A DNA stretch of 64,000 nt from NCBI RefSeq assembly GCF_002850255.1, contig NZ_CP022523.1, forward strand, positions 372,001 to 436,000. Direction: 5' to 3'. The notes under the pieces were generated by a model. It did not search any database. It was given only the letters and a program-made list of their open reading frames with translations, and was not told the DNA's origin. Position numbers and translations under genes: made by a program. This stretch comes from Pseudoalteromonas sp. NC201. GTDB lineage: Bacteria > Pseudomonadota > Gammaproteobacteria > Enterobacterales > Alteromonadaceae. Positions 1 to 8,676 of this stretch are shown piece by piece (positions within the stretch are counted from its first letter, which is position 1; each line of letters begins with the position of its first letter).

Positions 1-389
1 GAAACATCAAATGCGCCAGCTGCGCGTGATGCATCCATTACTTTAATTAGCGTGTCAGTAGTTGCCTTTTTATCAGCCTGAATAACCACACTACCCTGCG
101 GATTCTCCGCTTTAAGACGCTCAATATTTGCTTGAACTGCACGGATGTCTACTTGGCGTTTGTTAATCCAAATTTCACCAGTATCTGAAATTGCAACCAG
201 GATATTGGCTCTTTGCTTTTTAACTGCAGTGGCCGCTTCTGGGCGGTTAACATCAATACCCGCTTCTTTAACGAAAGAGGCCGTTACAATAAAGAAGATA
301 AGCATGATAAATACAACGTCCAGCATTGGCGTCATGTTGATTTCTTCTGCTTCTTCTTCTTGGAATACTTTTGCAAGTGGTGCTCTCAT
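1..389 (-). CDS. exbD: ExbD/TolR-family TonB energy-transducing protein (3' end cut by window edge)
   Basis: Inner-membrane partner of ExbB: uses the proton gradient to energise TonB. The reading frame starts at an ATG whose complement lies at 387-389 and runs off the left edge, giving 129 of the usual ~134 residues. Visible are a short acidic cytoplasmic N-terminus (MRAPLAKVFQEEEAEEINMT), a single membrane segment around residues 22-42 with the essential membrane Asp in PMLDVVFIMLIFF, and a periplasmic domain ending near VMDASRAAGAFDV. It lies 22 bp downstream of the small exbB in the same operon. A tonB gene is expected just outside the window. The only uncertainty is the missing terminus. 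Confidence 0.93.
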   Translation of the reverse strand, partial: MRAPLAKVFQEEEAEEINMTPMLDVVFIMLIFFIVTASFVKEAGIDVNRPEAATAVKKQRANILVAISDTGEIWINKRQVDIRAVQANIERLKAENPQGSVVIQADKKATTDTLIKVMDASRAAGAFDV

Positions 390-411
390 AATTCTTTCCT
401 CACACGACCGC

Positions 412-939
412 TTAATGGTCTAGTAGCATTTTATCTTCTAACAACTCAACTTCACGCTTGGCTTTACGCTGAAGGTAGGTCGATGCAAATACACCCGAAA
501 GCGCGCCAACCATGCCTGCCATTGTCGGGATAGTTGCTTTTGATACCCCAGATGCCATAGAGCGTGCACTGCCTGATCCGGTGATCGCCATTACATCAAA
601 TACTTCAATCATGCCAGTTACCGTGCCTAGGAGTCCTAGTAAAGGACACAGTGCCACCATGACATTGATATATGGTAAGTTGGCGTTGAGTTTGATCCCC
701 ACGCGAGAGATAGTTGCTTGTCTTATCTGCTCTGCGTTCCAACTGTTACGCTCATTTCGCGAGTTCCAAGCTTGTAGGACTTCGTTTTTGTAGCCTCTGT
801 ATTTACCGAACACAAACATGAAGCGCTCGAGAATAAGTAGCCACATGGCGAAGGTTACGAAGCCGATGACCAGGAGAACCTGGCCACCTGTATCAAGGAA
901 TTCACGTAAAGCGTTAATTGCATCAAGCAATAAAACCAC
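412..939 (-). CDS. exbB: MotA/TolQ/ExbB proton channel protein (small ExbB)
   Basis: Proton-channel subunit of a TonB2-type system, 175 aa. An N-terminal membrane segment (about residues 15-37) is followed by a cytoplasmic loop and two further membrane segments with the family pattern PYINVMVALCPLLGLLGTVTG and, later, ATIPTMAGMVGALSGVFAS. The start is a GTG at 939, supported by GGAG seven bases upstream; an ATG-only caller would miss it. It follows the large exbB after 2 bp and precedes exbD by 22 bp, so the genes are probably translated from one transcript. In Vibrio and Alteromonadales this pair of ExbB-like proteins acts with TtpC and TonB2. Confidence 0.93.
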   Translation of the reverse strand: MVLLLDAINALREFLDTGGQVLLVIGFVTFAMWLLILERFMFVFGKYRGYKNEVLQAWNSRNERNSWNAEQIRQATISRVGIKLNANLPYINVMVALCPLLGLLGTVTGMIEVFDVMAITGSGSARSMASGVSKATIPTMAGMVGALSGVFASTYLQRKAKREVELLEDKMLLDH

Positions 940-941
940 GA

Positions 942-2309
942 TTACGCTCCTTTCTCGCTACGCTCAGCAATGATCCCCGCGCTCTGCTCTTGAAGAATAA
1001 GGAGCAAGTTACGAGAACGTGTGTTTAGTAGTGTGTAAAGGAATACGGTTGGGATAGCGACAACCAGACCAAGTACGGTGGTTACGAGGGCCTGAGAAAT
1101 ACCACCAGCCATGAGTTTAGGGTCGCCCGTACCAAACAAGGTGATTGCTTGGAAGGTGTTGATCATACCGGTCACTGTACCGAGTAGACCAAGTAGAGGT
1201 GCTACGACTGAAATAATTTTGATTAAAGTCAGGTTACGAGTGATCTTTGGCATCTCACGAAGGATTGCTTCGCTTAGTTTGAGCTCTAGCGTGTCATAAG
1301 CCACATCTGGATATTGCTCTTTCACTTTCATCACACGACCTAATGGGTTGTCGTCACGGGCAACACTATCTTTAAGCTGACGGTTGATTTTAGAACCCAT
1401 CAACATGAGTGATACAAAACGCTCAATTGCAATAAGTAGTGCCAGTAAACCAACACCTAGGATCACATAACCTACCGCGCCACCTTGGTGTACTTGTTCT
1501 TCGGTATTTGGCGCTTGTACTAGTAGACCGAGAATTGAGCCGCCTGTTGGGTCAAGGGCAAAATCGACAGAACCGGTCTTCGCATTTTGTAATTCACCCG
1601 CTGTTGAGGTGAAACGAGACGCTGGCTGACGAGTCAGTTCAGAAAGCGTTTGTGTATCATTGTTGTAAGTCAGGTATTTACCATCAGCGATTAAGTTAAA
1701 CGCACCGACGCGAAGCACTTCTTTGTTTTGCTTGGTACCACCGGCTACGATAACTTCGGTATTAAAGCGCGACACTTTACCTTGTTCCGTCATTTCACGT
1801 TGCATCTCAAACCAGACTTTTTCAATGTCTTCGATTGATGCTAGACGCGATGTTGAGCCCATCTTTTTCGCAAGCTCAGTCATGTAATCATCACGACCTT
1901 TAATTTCAGCTGATACAACTGACGTTGCGAACTTATTTGAACTGTCGCCAGCTACTTGTTGAAGCACACCGAATAGCTCTTTTAATGTACCCATACGTTT
2001 GCTAAGCGTGTCACTTAGGTTGGCCAGTTTTATTTCGTTTTCTTCGAAATTGGTTTCTAGACGCTCTGATTTAGCCAACGCTTGGTTACGTTCACCCGTT
2101 AACGCATTCAACATTTGGATTTGGTTGTTTTGCTGCGCTTTGAACTCGGCTTCACGTTGTTTGTTTTGGGCTGTTTGTGCCGTTTGCCCTTGCTCTAAGG
2201 TTTTTAGTAGTGAATCTAAATCTAATGCTTGTTCAGCATGCGCAGATGCGGTTAACGCAAGTGTTGTTGCGAAAATAGCGTGTTTAGTGAATTTTTGTAC
2301 GAATTTCAT
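942..2309 (-). CDS. Large ExbB-like protein with periplasmic coiled-coil N-terminus (TtpC type)
   Basis: A 455-aa MotA/TolQ/ExbB protein with an extra N-terminal part. A signal peptide (about residues 1-25, ending AHA) is followed by a Gln/Glu/Lys-rich helical region (30-130) likely to form a periplasmic coiled coil, then a mixed domain to about 270. The ExbB core has membrane segments near 280-300, 365-390 (VAPLLGLLGTVTGMINTF) and 405-430. In vibrios the protein with this layout, TtpC, is required with TonB2-ExbB2-ExbD2 for siderophore uptake. It sits between the DUF3450 gene (14 bp) and small exbB (2 bp), the order seen in those clusters. The TtpC assignment is from architecture and context. 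Confidence 0.9.
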   Translation of the reverse strand: MKFVQKFTKHAIFATTLALTASAHAEQALDLDSLLKTLEQGQTAQTAQNKQREAEFKAQQNNQIQMLNALTGERNQALAKSERLETNFEENEIKLANLSDTLSKRMGTLKELFGVLQQVAGDSSNKFATSVVSAEIKGRDDYMTELAKKMGSTSRLASIEDIEKVWFEMQREMTEQGKVSRFNTEVIVAGGTKQNKEVLRVGAFNLIADGKYLTYNNDTQTLSELTRQPASRFTSTAGELQNAKTGSVDFALDPTGGSILGLLVQAPNTEEQVHQGGAVGYVILGVGLLALLIAIERFVSLMLMGSKINRQLKDSVARDDNPLGRVMKVKEQYPDVAYDTLELKLSEAILREMPKITRNLTLIKIISVVAPLLGLLGTVTGMINTFQAITLFGTGDPKLMAGGISQALVTTVLGLVVAIPTVFLYTLLNTRSRNLLLILQEQSAGIIAERSEKGA

Positions 2310-2323
2310 AGTGGTCTCACCTA

Positions 2324-3073
2324 TTACTCTGCAGCCTGAACTGGAAGCGTTAACATGTCAGGTGCTAACTGCTTACGTGCGATGCGAATGCCTTTATTGA
2401 TTTGGCTGATATTGGTATCTGGTAATGCGTCAAAAGTATTACTGTCTTTGTTCCAAAAACCAGCTTGGCTGCCATCTTTTGTGACATAAAGCAGCTCAAG
2501 ACGACCAATTCGTAGGAAATCTACTTCACGTTCTTGTCCATTCACGTCAAGTAATGAGGTGTAAGCTTCGATAGTACGTCCGTAGTCAACTTCGACTTGG
2601 TAAGCCTCAAGTACGCGGCGGAACTTTTCGCTTGATGAAATATCAGCACGCTCCATCAAGTTAGTTAACTGAGTAATACGCTCAGCACGCTCTTTAGGAA
2701 GGAAAGGCACATCTAATTCAACAAACTGTTTCAGACCTGTGATCATGCGCATCATGAGAGGTGTGATTTGACGCTCGATCACCGAAACCTGATCCATAGA
2801 GGTGTTAATGGCTGCCATTTCTTCAAGTTGGTTTTTGATTTGTTTTTCTAATTGAGCGTTGTAAACAGATAGGCCGTCGATTTCTTTGTTCAACGTCTTG
2901 AACTTTTGCAAACGAGACTGCATATCGTCTGCAATACCATCGATTTTCCCTTGAGACTTTAATGCAGATTCATTGATAGCTGCACTTTTGTCCATCGCTT
3001 GATTTAATTCTGTTGCTCCGGCAGAGGCCGTTGCTAGCATACCTGCTATAAGCAAGTGGTTAACGCACTTCAT
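2324..3073 (-). CDS. DUF3450 family periplasmic protein of the TonB2 operon
   Basis: First gene of the TonB2-type operon, 249 aa. The start used is the ATG at 3073, eight bases from an AAGG ribosome site; a GTG frame nine bases further upstream (3082) is in frame but has poorer spacing. The N-terminus is a signal peptide (about 1-20, ending ASAGA). Residues 25-110 are a long Lys/Glu/Gln-rich helix likely to form a coiled coil, followed by a conserved-looking domain with DVPFLPKERAERI. DUF3450 proteins are found with TtpC and TonB2 in Vibrio, Shewanella and Pseudoalteromonas; their molecular role is not known to me. Confidence 0.88.
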   Translation of the reverse strand: MKCVNHLLIAGMLATASAGATELNQAMDKSAAINESALKSQGKIDGIADDMQSRLQKFKTLNKEIDGLSVYNAQLEKQIKNQLEEMAAINTSMDQVSVIERQITPLMMRMITGLKQFVELDVPFLPKERAERITQLTNLMERADISSSEKFRRVLEAYQVEVDYGRTIEAYTSLLDVNGQEREVDFLRIGRLELLYVTKDGSQAGFWNKDSNTFDALPDTNISQINKGIRIARKQLAPDMLTLPVQAAE

Positions 3074-3274
3074 CGCATACACCTTATAAATTATTGCTAG
3101 TTGCTAAAAAACTGGGTGCAGTCTAATTACGAAAAATGACAACCATGTTGCGCAACTAATACATAAATGTGACAGCTGTCATTGAAATTACATTAATCAA
3201 TTAACTTATTGTTTTTAAGGAAATTTTGTTAGTTAATGAGATGTTGCAGGTGTTTTGTGTCATAAAAGGATCAC

Positions 3275-3303
3275 AAAAAAGCCGCTTTTGTTAAGCGGCT
3301 TTT
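3275..3303 (-). terminator. Rho-independent terminator downstream of the chemoreceptor gene
   Basis: A seven-base stem GCCGCTT/AAGCGGC (3281-3287 with 3293-3299) has A residues on the left flank and T residues on the right, so it can act in both directions. On the minus strand it lies 20 bp past the stop of the chemoreceptor gene. The rest of 3083-3322 (240 bp) is AT-rich and should hold the TonB2 operon promoter; no distinct operator was recognised. Confidence 0.8.
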
Positions 3304-3322
3304 AAGCTCTAGTGAGATGGCG

Positions 3323-5212
3323 TTAGACTCTAAACTTGAGCACCATTTGTTCTAATTCGTCGAACTGTAGTTTCAATGACTTACACTCTTCAAGGGTTGC
3401 GGTTAGGTTATTGCTGCCTTGCAGGCTGAGGTCACTAATATGATGAATGTCGCTATCTAATGTTTGGATAACGGTGTTTTGCTGGTGGGTGGCGCTGGCA
3501 ACTGCATGGTTAACGCCGTCTATGGCATCAATCGAATTGCTCACTTCTTGCATTTTAGTACCTGAAGCATTGGCTCTATCGGCGCTTCTTGCTGAGTCTT
3601 CTAAACTCGCTTTCATTACGGCCACAGCTGAAGCAGAACCTTGTTGTAGTTGTGCAATAGTGCTTTCGATTTCTTGCGTTGACTCTTGCGTGCGCTGTGC
3701 TAATTGCCTTACTTCATCGGCAACGACGGCGAATCCACGTCCGGCCTCACCTGCCCTAGCCGCTTCAATGGCAGCATTTAACGCCAGTAAATTGGTCTGC
3801 TCGCTAACACCTTTGATCACTTCAAGCACTTGCCCTATGCTGCCTGAGAGTTTATCCAATCCATCCAGCGTGTCTTGTGCCTGAGACATTTTTTGTGTCA
3901 GTGAAGCAATTTCTTCGATATTTTGAGTGAGTGAATGTTGGCTTTCAACAGAAAGCTTGTTGGCGTTACTGGCAAGTTCTGAAGCATGGGTTGCATTGTT
4001 TGAGATCTCTTGTGCACTTGAAGAAAGCTCGTTGATCGCTGTCGCGACGCTATCGGTGCGCTTTGACTGATCTGTATACATAGATAAGGTATCTTGCGTT
4101 TGCGCAACCAAACTATTTACGACGTTTTCAAGTGTTACTGTAGTATTTTTTACCTGCGTAATAGAAGCATGAATTTTATCGATAAATTGGTTGAAATAAT
4201 CGGATAACTCGCCAAATTCATCTTGATTTTCTACGATTAACCTACGAGTAAGGTCACCTTCACCTTGGGCGATGTCTTTGATGGCTGCATTGAGATTATA
4301 CATCGGGCGCATCAGATACTTGAGCAATAGTTGTAGCATCACCACAATCGCAATCACGCCAAGTAGCATATAGATAGCCGCCATATTTCTAAAAGAAGAT
4401 ACGGACGAATAGGCAATTTCTTTATTAATGACAACGCCAAGATACCAGTCGACATTTTTAATGCCTTTCATTTTTACAAATGAAACGAGCTTTTCTGTGC
4501 CATCAATTTCAAGCTCCGTGAAATCCCGATTTAATGACAGGCGTTTACCAAACAGCTCTGACATCGGCTTGTCATTCAGTTTAGTATCTGGATGACTGAG
4601 TATTTTACCGCTTTCATCAAGTAAGAAACCGTAACCAAACCCTAAGAAGTCAATTTCATTGATAATTTCTGTGATGGTTGACATGTCGATGTCCCCCCCT
4701 GCCACACCTGCGAAACGGCCTCCTTGTTTTACAGGTACAACGGCTGAGATAGTGAATTCGTTGGTGGTAACGTCGATATAAGGTGCGGTAAATGCGGTAT
4801 CTTGTTTTTGCTCAGCGAGCTTGTACCAAGGGCGGCTAGTCGCATCAAAATCAGCAGGAAGTTGGATACTTGGATCGTCCAACACAAATGTTCCATCTGG
4901 CGTGCCAATAAAAACGTTTTTGAAATCCCCCGCAGTGTCTGCGGTTTTTAACCGTCTTCTTATCTGTTCAGTGGAGTCATCAGCTCTATGTCCATCAGCA
5001 ATCGAGACCACGATTTCAAGTCTGTCATTGAGCCAATTGGCGATATTCTGTGAAACCGAGCTTGAAATCTCTTGTAAAACCAAGGTAAGTCGAGCTTGAG
5101 TTTGGTCTCGCATAACAAGAAAGTTGTTTACGGTAAATAAGCCGAGCACAATTACTAACACAAGGGAGGCTGCTACGGTTACTTTGGTGGTGAACTTTAG
5201 CGCTTTAAACAT
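3323..5212 (-). CDS. Methyl-accepting chemotaxis protein with dCache sensor domain
   Basis: Transmembrane chemoreceptor of about 629 aa. Order: membrane segment (about residues 8-30), double-Cache periplasmic sensor (about 35-280, with [15 protein letters not shown] and the second-lobe [15 protein letters not shown]), second membrane segment (about 283-303), HAMP linker, and a long methyl-accepting coiled coil with the highly conserved hairpin tip [19 protein letters not shown] and [16 protein letters not shown]. The frame extends 15 codons further (to 5257), but AGGA lies five bases before the ATG at 5212, so MFKALKF is preferred. dCache domains typically bind small ligands such as amino or organic acids; the ligand cannot be read from sequence. 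No che genes are nearby. Confidence 0.93.
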   Translation of the reverse strand: MFKALKFTTKVTVAASLVLVIVLGLFTVNNFLVMRDQTQARLTLVLQEISSSVSQNIANWLNDRLEIVVSIADGHRADDSTEQIRRRLKTADTAGDFKNVFIGTPDGTFVLDDPSIQLPADFDATSRPWYKLAEQKQDTAFTAPYIDVTTNEFTISAVVPVKQGGRFAGVAGGDIDMSTITEIINEIDFLGFGYGFLLDESGKILSHPDTKLNDKPMSELFGKRLSLNRDFTELEIDGTEKLVSFVKMKGIKNVDWYLGVVINKEIAYSSVSSFRNMAAIYMLLGVIAIVVMLQLLLKYLMRPMYNLNAAIKDIAQGEGDLTRRLIVENQDEFGELSDYFNQFIDKIHASITQVKNTTVTLENVVNSLVAQTQDTLSMYTDQSKRTDSVATAINELSSSAQEISNNATHASELASNANKLSVESQHSLTQNIEEIASLTQKMSQAQDTLDGLDKLSGSIGQVLEVIKGVSEQTNLLALNAAIEAARAGEAGRGFAVVADEVRQLAQRTQESTQEIESTIAQLQQGSASAVAVMKASLEDSARSADRANASGTKMQEVSNSIDAIDGVNHAVASATHQQNTVIQTLDSDIHHISDLSLQGSNNLTATLEECKSLKLQFDELEQMVLKFRV

Positions 5213-5384
5213 CATGATCCTGTTGAACTTGTTCTTTTCTTCAGCCAAACAATACACTTGTTGGCCGATTATTATTAATAGATTTAGGAATTGGATTCCT
5301 TTGTAACTATTTTTATCAAAAACTCAAAGGTTTGTCTTTGATTATCGGCAGGAAATGAGAGAGGTTTAGAGTGAATGTTAAATA

Positions 5385-5406
5385 AAGGTGAGACTTCGCT
5401 CACCTT
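5385..5406 (-). terminator. Terminator-like hairpin after the BSP metalloprotease gene
   Basis: An eight-base perfect stem AAGGTGAG/CTCACCTT with a six-base loop; on the minus strand it is followed by TATTTAA. It begins four bases beyond the stop of the 5410-6177 gene, so it fits as the end of the GH92-BSP operon. Confidence 0.7.
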
Positions 5407-5409
5407 GCG

Positions 5410-6177
5410 TTACAGTAACGACGCTTGATAATGTCGCCAAGCAGTATCTAATTTAACACCTGCTGATTGCTCAAAGTATTGCCAGTCCCACTTTATGTCG
5501 TCATGTGGGTCCAATTGAGCATTGATCTCCTGAAGTAGGTCTCGGTTACTTTGCTTCGATAACCAATCGATAAAGAATGCTGTATTTTTATAGCCGTCTT
5601 TATAGTTGCCACCAGGCTTTTGGGTATCATCAGGAATATACCCAGCTTTTAGTCTAACAACATCTGCTATTCCCTCAATGATTGGCCCTATTTCCTTGTA
5701 GTTATGATCATCTAGCTGATAAGCATGGGCAATTTCATGATAGAGAATACCGATAAGTTCGTCGACTGATTCTGTTTCACTGTGCGATGTAGAAAAGTTT
5801 TCCATGTAGTTTGCGCTGATATGGATTGTTGCGCCGTTAAAATCGCCCTCTTTATATGCAACCCCTTTTAGGTCTTCAAAGACGATATGGAGGGTTGGTA
5901 GCTTAGGCGCGCTAGTCATATCTTTATAAAGTAATCTAGCCACGTTATAACTTATTTGCTCTATTACTTTGTTATCAATTTCTTGCCATGCGAAATGGTT
6001 AATTTTAGTCGTTTTGCTGAGCGAGACGGCTGGTAGAGGAAATTGACGCCATGCTAAGTCTGACTGAAACGCGATCGGTTTTAATCGCGCTGCGGCATTA
6101 TCGATGTCATTTGCAAGTGCGAACGGCGCACTTGCAAATGTGGTCATAGCCGCAAGAAATATTCCTGCTTTAACCAT
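5410..6177 (-). CDS. Secreted basic secretory protein (BSP) family putative metallopeptidase
   Basis: A 255-aa exported protein of the plant/bacterial basic secretory protein type. A signal peptide covers residues 1-22 (ending FALA). The zincin motif HEIAH is at 147-151 followed by AYQLDD, and a further conserved stretch IEGIADVVRLKAGY follows, as in this family. It overlaps the last base of the GH92 mannosidase gene, so the two are translationally coupled. This suggests that protein cleavage and mannose removal act on the same glycoprotein substrates; that is inference. Substrate and activity of bacterial members are poorly known. Confidence 0.85.
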   Translation of the reverse strand: MVKAGIFLAAMTTFASAPFALANDIDNAAARLKPIAFQSDLAWRQFPLPAVSLSKTTKINHFAWQEIDNKVIEQISYNVARLLYKDMTSAPKLPTLHIVFEDLKGVAYKEGDFNGATIHISANYMENFSTSHSETESVDELIGILYHEIAHAYQLDDHNYKEIGPIIEGIADVVRLKAGYIPDDTQKPGGNYKDGYKNTAFFIDWLSKQSNRDLLQEINAQLDPHDDIKWDWQYFEQSAGVKLDTAWRHYQASLL

Positions 6178-8531
6178 TACTTATACTCCGACAATGAAGG
6201 CGGTCTCTGCGTCTTGGATTGACCCCATGCTTTATTCGGCTTGCTAGACATTTGATACTCCAATGTACCACCATTCATAATGTCGTTATGTGTGATGTAG
6301 CTGCGCTTAAGCGGTTTTCCATTTAATTTAATGGACTTGATATATTTGTTTTTGTCACTGAAACCTTTCGCAACGGTTCTAAATGCTTTGCCGTTTGCAA
6401 GTTTCAAGGTAACTTCTGGCACTTGAGGCGCACCAATCGCGTAGCTTAGGTCGCCTGGCGCAACAGGATAAAAGCCCATCGCTGAAAATATATACCAAGC
6501 AGACATCTGACCTACATCGTCATTTCCTGCAAGGCCATCCGGTTTGTCTGAGCTCAAGGTATCCATGATCTGACGAATACGCTCTTGGGTTCTCCACGGT
6601 TTACCCGCGTAGTTATATAGATAGGCAATATGATGGCTAGGCTCATTACCATGGGCATAGTTACCAATCAGGCCTGCAATATCTTCGTGCTCTTTGATCA
6701 TCTCTTCAGAAAGGTGGGTATCAAACAGTGCATCTAGACGCGCTTCAAATGCATCATCACCACCCATTAATTCAATCAGGCCAGCTACATCATGCGGTAC
6801 ATAGAAGCTATATTGCTTCGCGTTACCTTCGGTGTATGGGCCCATGTATTTTGCTTCAAAAGGGTCAAATTCGGGATCCCAGTTTCCTTTTGAATCTAAC
6901 CCTTGCATGTAACCGGTTTCTTTATTGAACACATTTTTATAGCTCATCGCACGTTGGTAATAGTCTTTCGCTTTACTGGTATTGCCCATCGCTTCATACA
7001 TTTTTGCGATGGCAAAATCATCGTAAGCATATTCAAGAGTGATAGAAATAGACTCAGGAAGTACGTCCATTGGTACATAGCCAAATTTCTTGTATTCAGG
7101 GATGGCATCGTACACTGGGTTGTTAGCCGTGTTTTCAATTGCTTCTACTGCTAAATCAATATCGTAATCTCTGATCCCTTTTAGATATGCATCAGCAATG
7201 ACTGAAACCGCATGATAACCAATCATGGTCCATGTCTCGTGGGCATGGAACGACCAAATAGGTAACATTTTTTCATAGCTTTGCTGATAATGTACCAGCA
7301 TAGATTGGATCATGCCGGATACGCGGTCTGGGTCGATATAAGTGAGCAATGGATGTAATGCACGATAGGTATCCCACAACGAGAATAAGGTATAGTGCTC
7401 GAAACCTTTGCCGTCATGAATTTCACCGTCAACGCCTCGATACTGTCCATTGACATCTTGGTAGATATTAGGCGCTTGTAGCGCATGGTAGAGCGCAGTG
7501 TAGAACTGACGTTTTTGCGCTTTGGTGCCTTCCACGTCGACTTTATCTAAATAATTTGCCCACTGAGACTTGGCATTTTCGCGAACGTTATCAAAATCCC
7601 AACTTGGTACTTCAGTTTTAAGATTCTCTAATGCGTTTTTGCGGCTAACTGCAGAAAGTCCGACTTTCACCAACAGTGGCGTTTCGTCTAAATTATCAAA
7701 GCTTGCAACAAACTTAACGGCTTTACCTGCTGTCATTTTTACTGCGGTATTCTCAATCGTAGAGTGTTTGCTGTCTTTTCCTAAGCAATTCATACAACGA
7801 TAACGGTTGTTGTCTAGATTATAAAACTGATAGTCAGCGATAGGTTTTGAGAACTCGATGGCAAAATACATTTGGCGGTTACGCGCCCAGCCATTAGTTG
7901 CGCGGTAAGCAACCAATGTGGTGTCGTTTATTTTGCGGATGTCGCTCCAAATCACTTTATTCTCAAAGTTATAGATTGCTGAGGTCAAATCAAGCAATAC
8001 ATGACCCTGTTTTGCTTTGTTGAAGCTGTATTTATGCATACCCACTCGCGTGGTTGCAGTGACTTCGGCTTTCACACCATAGTCGAGTAAGTCAACACCG
8101 TAATAGCCAGGTTCAGACCATTCTTGGTCGTGAGAAAAGCGCGAGCGATATCCTATGTCTGGATTTTCAGCGGTACCAGCATCGAGTTTTACTTCGCCTG
8201 TCATTGGCATGATCAGCAGGTCGCCAAGATCTGAGTGACCAGTACCAGAGAAATGCGTGTGGGAGAAACCAACAATAGTATGGTCGTCATAGTGATAACC
8301 AGCGCAGCGCTTGTAGATTTCTGGTTGAGGGGAAACACCGCGCATGGGGTTATCTGTATCTGGGCTTAATTGCACCATACCAAATGGCACGACTGCGCCA
8401 GGGAAGGTGTGGCCATCACCGCCAGTACCAATGAAGGTATCGACCCACTGTGTATTTGATTCAGTGGCGTGAACTGTTGCGCATAACAACACACTTTGTG
8501 TGATTGCCAACGCCCAAGTTTTAGCTCGCAT
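6177..8531 (-). CDS. GH92 family alpha-mannosidase, secreted
   Basis: A 784-aa exported glycoside hydrolase. A signal peptide covers residues 1-22, then the GH92 N-terminal beta-sandwich begins with VDTFIGTGGDGHTFPGAVV and PFGMVQLSPDT. The (alpha/alpha)6 domain contains HETWTMIGYHAV, YDDFAIAKMYEAMG and the signature GNDDVGQMSAWYIFSAMGFY. GH92 enzymes are calcium-dependent exo-acting alpha-mannosidases, mostly alpha-1,2 or alpha-1,3; linkage cannot be decided here. AGGAG four bases before the ATG supports the start. It heads a two-gene operon with the BSP protease and lies next to mannose transport and catabolism genes. A palindromic operator at 8556 lies 25 bp upstream. Confidence 0.93.
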   Translation of the reverse strand: MRAKTWALAITQSVLLCATVHATESNTQWVDTFIGTGGDGHTFPGAVVPFGMVQLSPDTDNPMRGVSPQPEIYKRCAGYHYDDHTIVGFSHTHFSGTGHSDLGDLLIMPMTGEVKLDAGTAENPDIGYRSRFSHDQEWSEPGYYGVDLLDYGVKAEVTATTRVGMHKYSFNKAKQGHVLLDLTSAIYNFENKVIWSDIRKINDTTLVAYRATNGWARNRQMYFAIEFSKPIADYQFYNLDNNRYRCMNCLGKDSKHSTIENTAVKMTAGKAVKFVASFDNLDETPLLVKVGLSAVSRKNALENLKTEVPSWDFDNVRENAKSQWANYLDKVDVEGTKAQKRQFYTALYHALQAPNIYQDVNGQYRGVDGEIHDGKGFEHYTLFSLWDTYRALHPLLTYIDPDRVSGMIQSMLVHYQQSYEKMLPIWSFHAHETWTMIGYHAVSVIADAYLKGIRDYDIDLAVEAIENTANNPVYDAIPEYKKFGYVPMDVLPESISITLEYAYDDFAIAKMYEAMGNTSKAKDYYQRAMSYKNVFNKETGYMQGLDSKGNWDPEFDPFEAKYMGPYTEGNAKQYSFYVPHDVAGLIELMGGDDAFEARLDALFDTHLSEEMIKEHEDIAGLIGNYAHGNEPSHHIAYLYNYAGKPWRTQERIRQIMDTLSSDKPDGLAGNDDVGQMSAWYIFSAMGFYPVAPGDLSYAIGAPQVPEVTLKLANGKAFRTVAKGFSDKNKYIKSIKLNGKPLKRSYITHNDIMNGGTLEYQMSSKPNKAWGQSKTQRPPSLSEYK

Positions 8532-8555
8532 TACTCTCTCCTAGTTTTTGTTTTG

Positions 8556-8573
8556 AATTGGAGCGTTCCAATT
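8556..8573. promoter_or_regulatory. Palindromic operator upstream of GH92 operon (LacI-like)
   Basis: AATTGGAGCGTTCCAATT has perfect seven-base arms (AATTGGA/TCCAATT) around GCGT. It lies 25 bp before the GH92 start, where it would overlap promoter or leader. Its core TTGGA-N-CGTTCCA recurs at 10019 before the mannose genes, pointing to one regulator. A central CG is typical of LacI-family operators. No LacI-type gene lies in the window. Confidence 0.75.
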
Positions 8574-8593
8574 TTGTTTTATAATACCCTTTA

Positions 8594-8607
8594 TGAATAC
8601 GTATTCA
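8594..8607. promoter_or_regulatory. Perfect 14-bp palindrome, second possible LacI-type operator
   Basis: TGAATACGTATTCA is a perfect palindrome with a central CG, flanked by A on the left and A on the right. It lies 21 bp from the 8556 operator and upstream of the GH92 gene. The different sequence suggests a second regulator of the operon, for example a global sugar repressor. Function is inferred from shape and position only. Confidence 0.55.
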
Positions 8608-8635
8608 ATACTCTGCGACGAAAAAATTATGCAAT

Positions 8636-8660
8636 AAAAAAGGCGAGCTATGCTCGCCTT
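8636..8660 (-). terminator. Rho-independent terminator of the MFS transporter gene
   Basis: A nine-base stem AAGGCGAGC/GCTCGCCTT with a three-base loop; on the minus strand it ends in a run of T (A at 8636-8640 on the plus strand). It lies 16 bp after the stop of the transporter gene. Confidence 0.88.
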
Positions 8661-8676
8661 GTAAACTTTCGTTAAC

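Noticed and set aside
3447..3884. 145-codon plus-strand open frame opposite the chemoreceptor
   Set aside because: Antisense shadow of the highly conserved signalling domain, with no protein features of its own.
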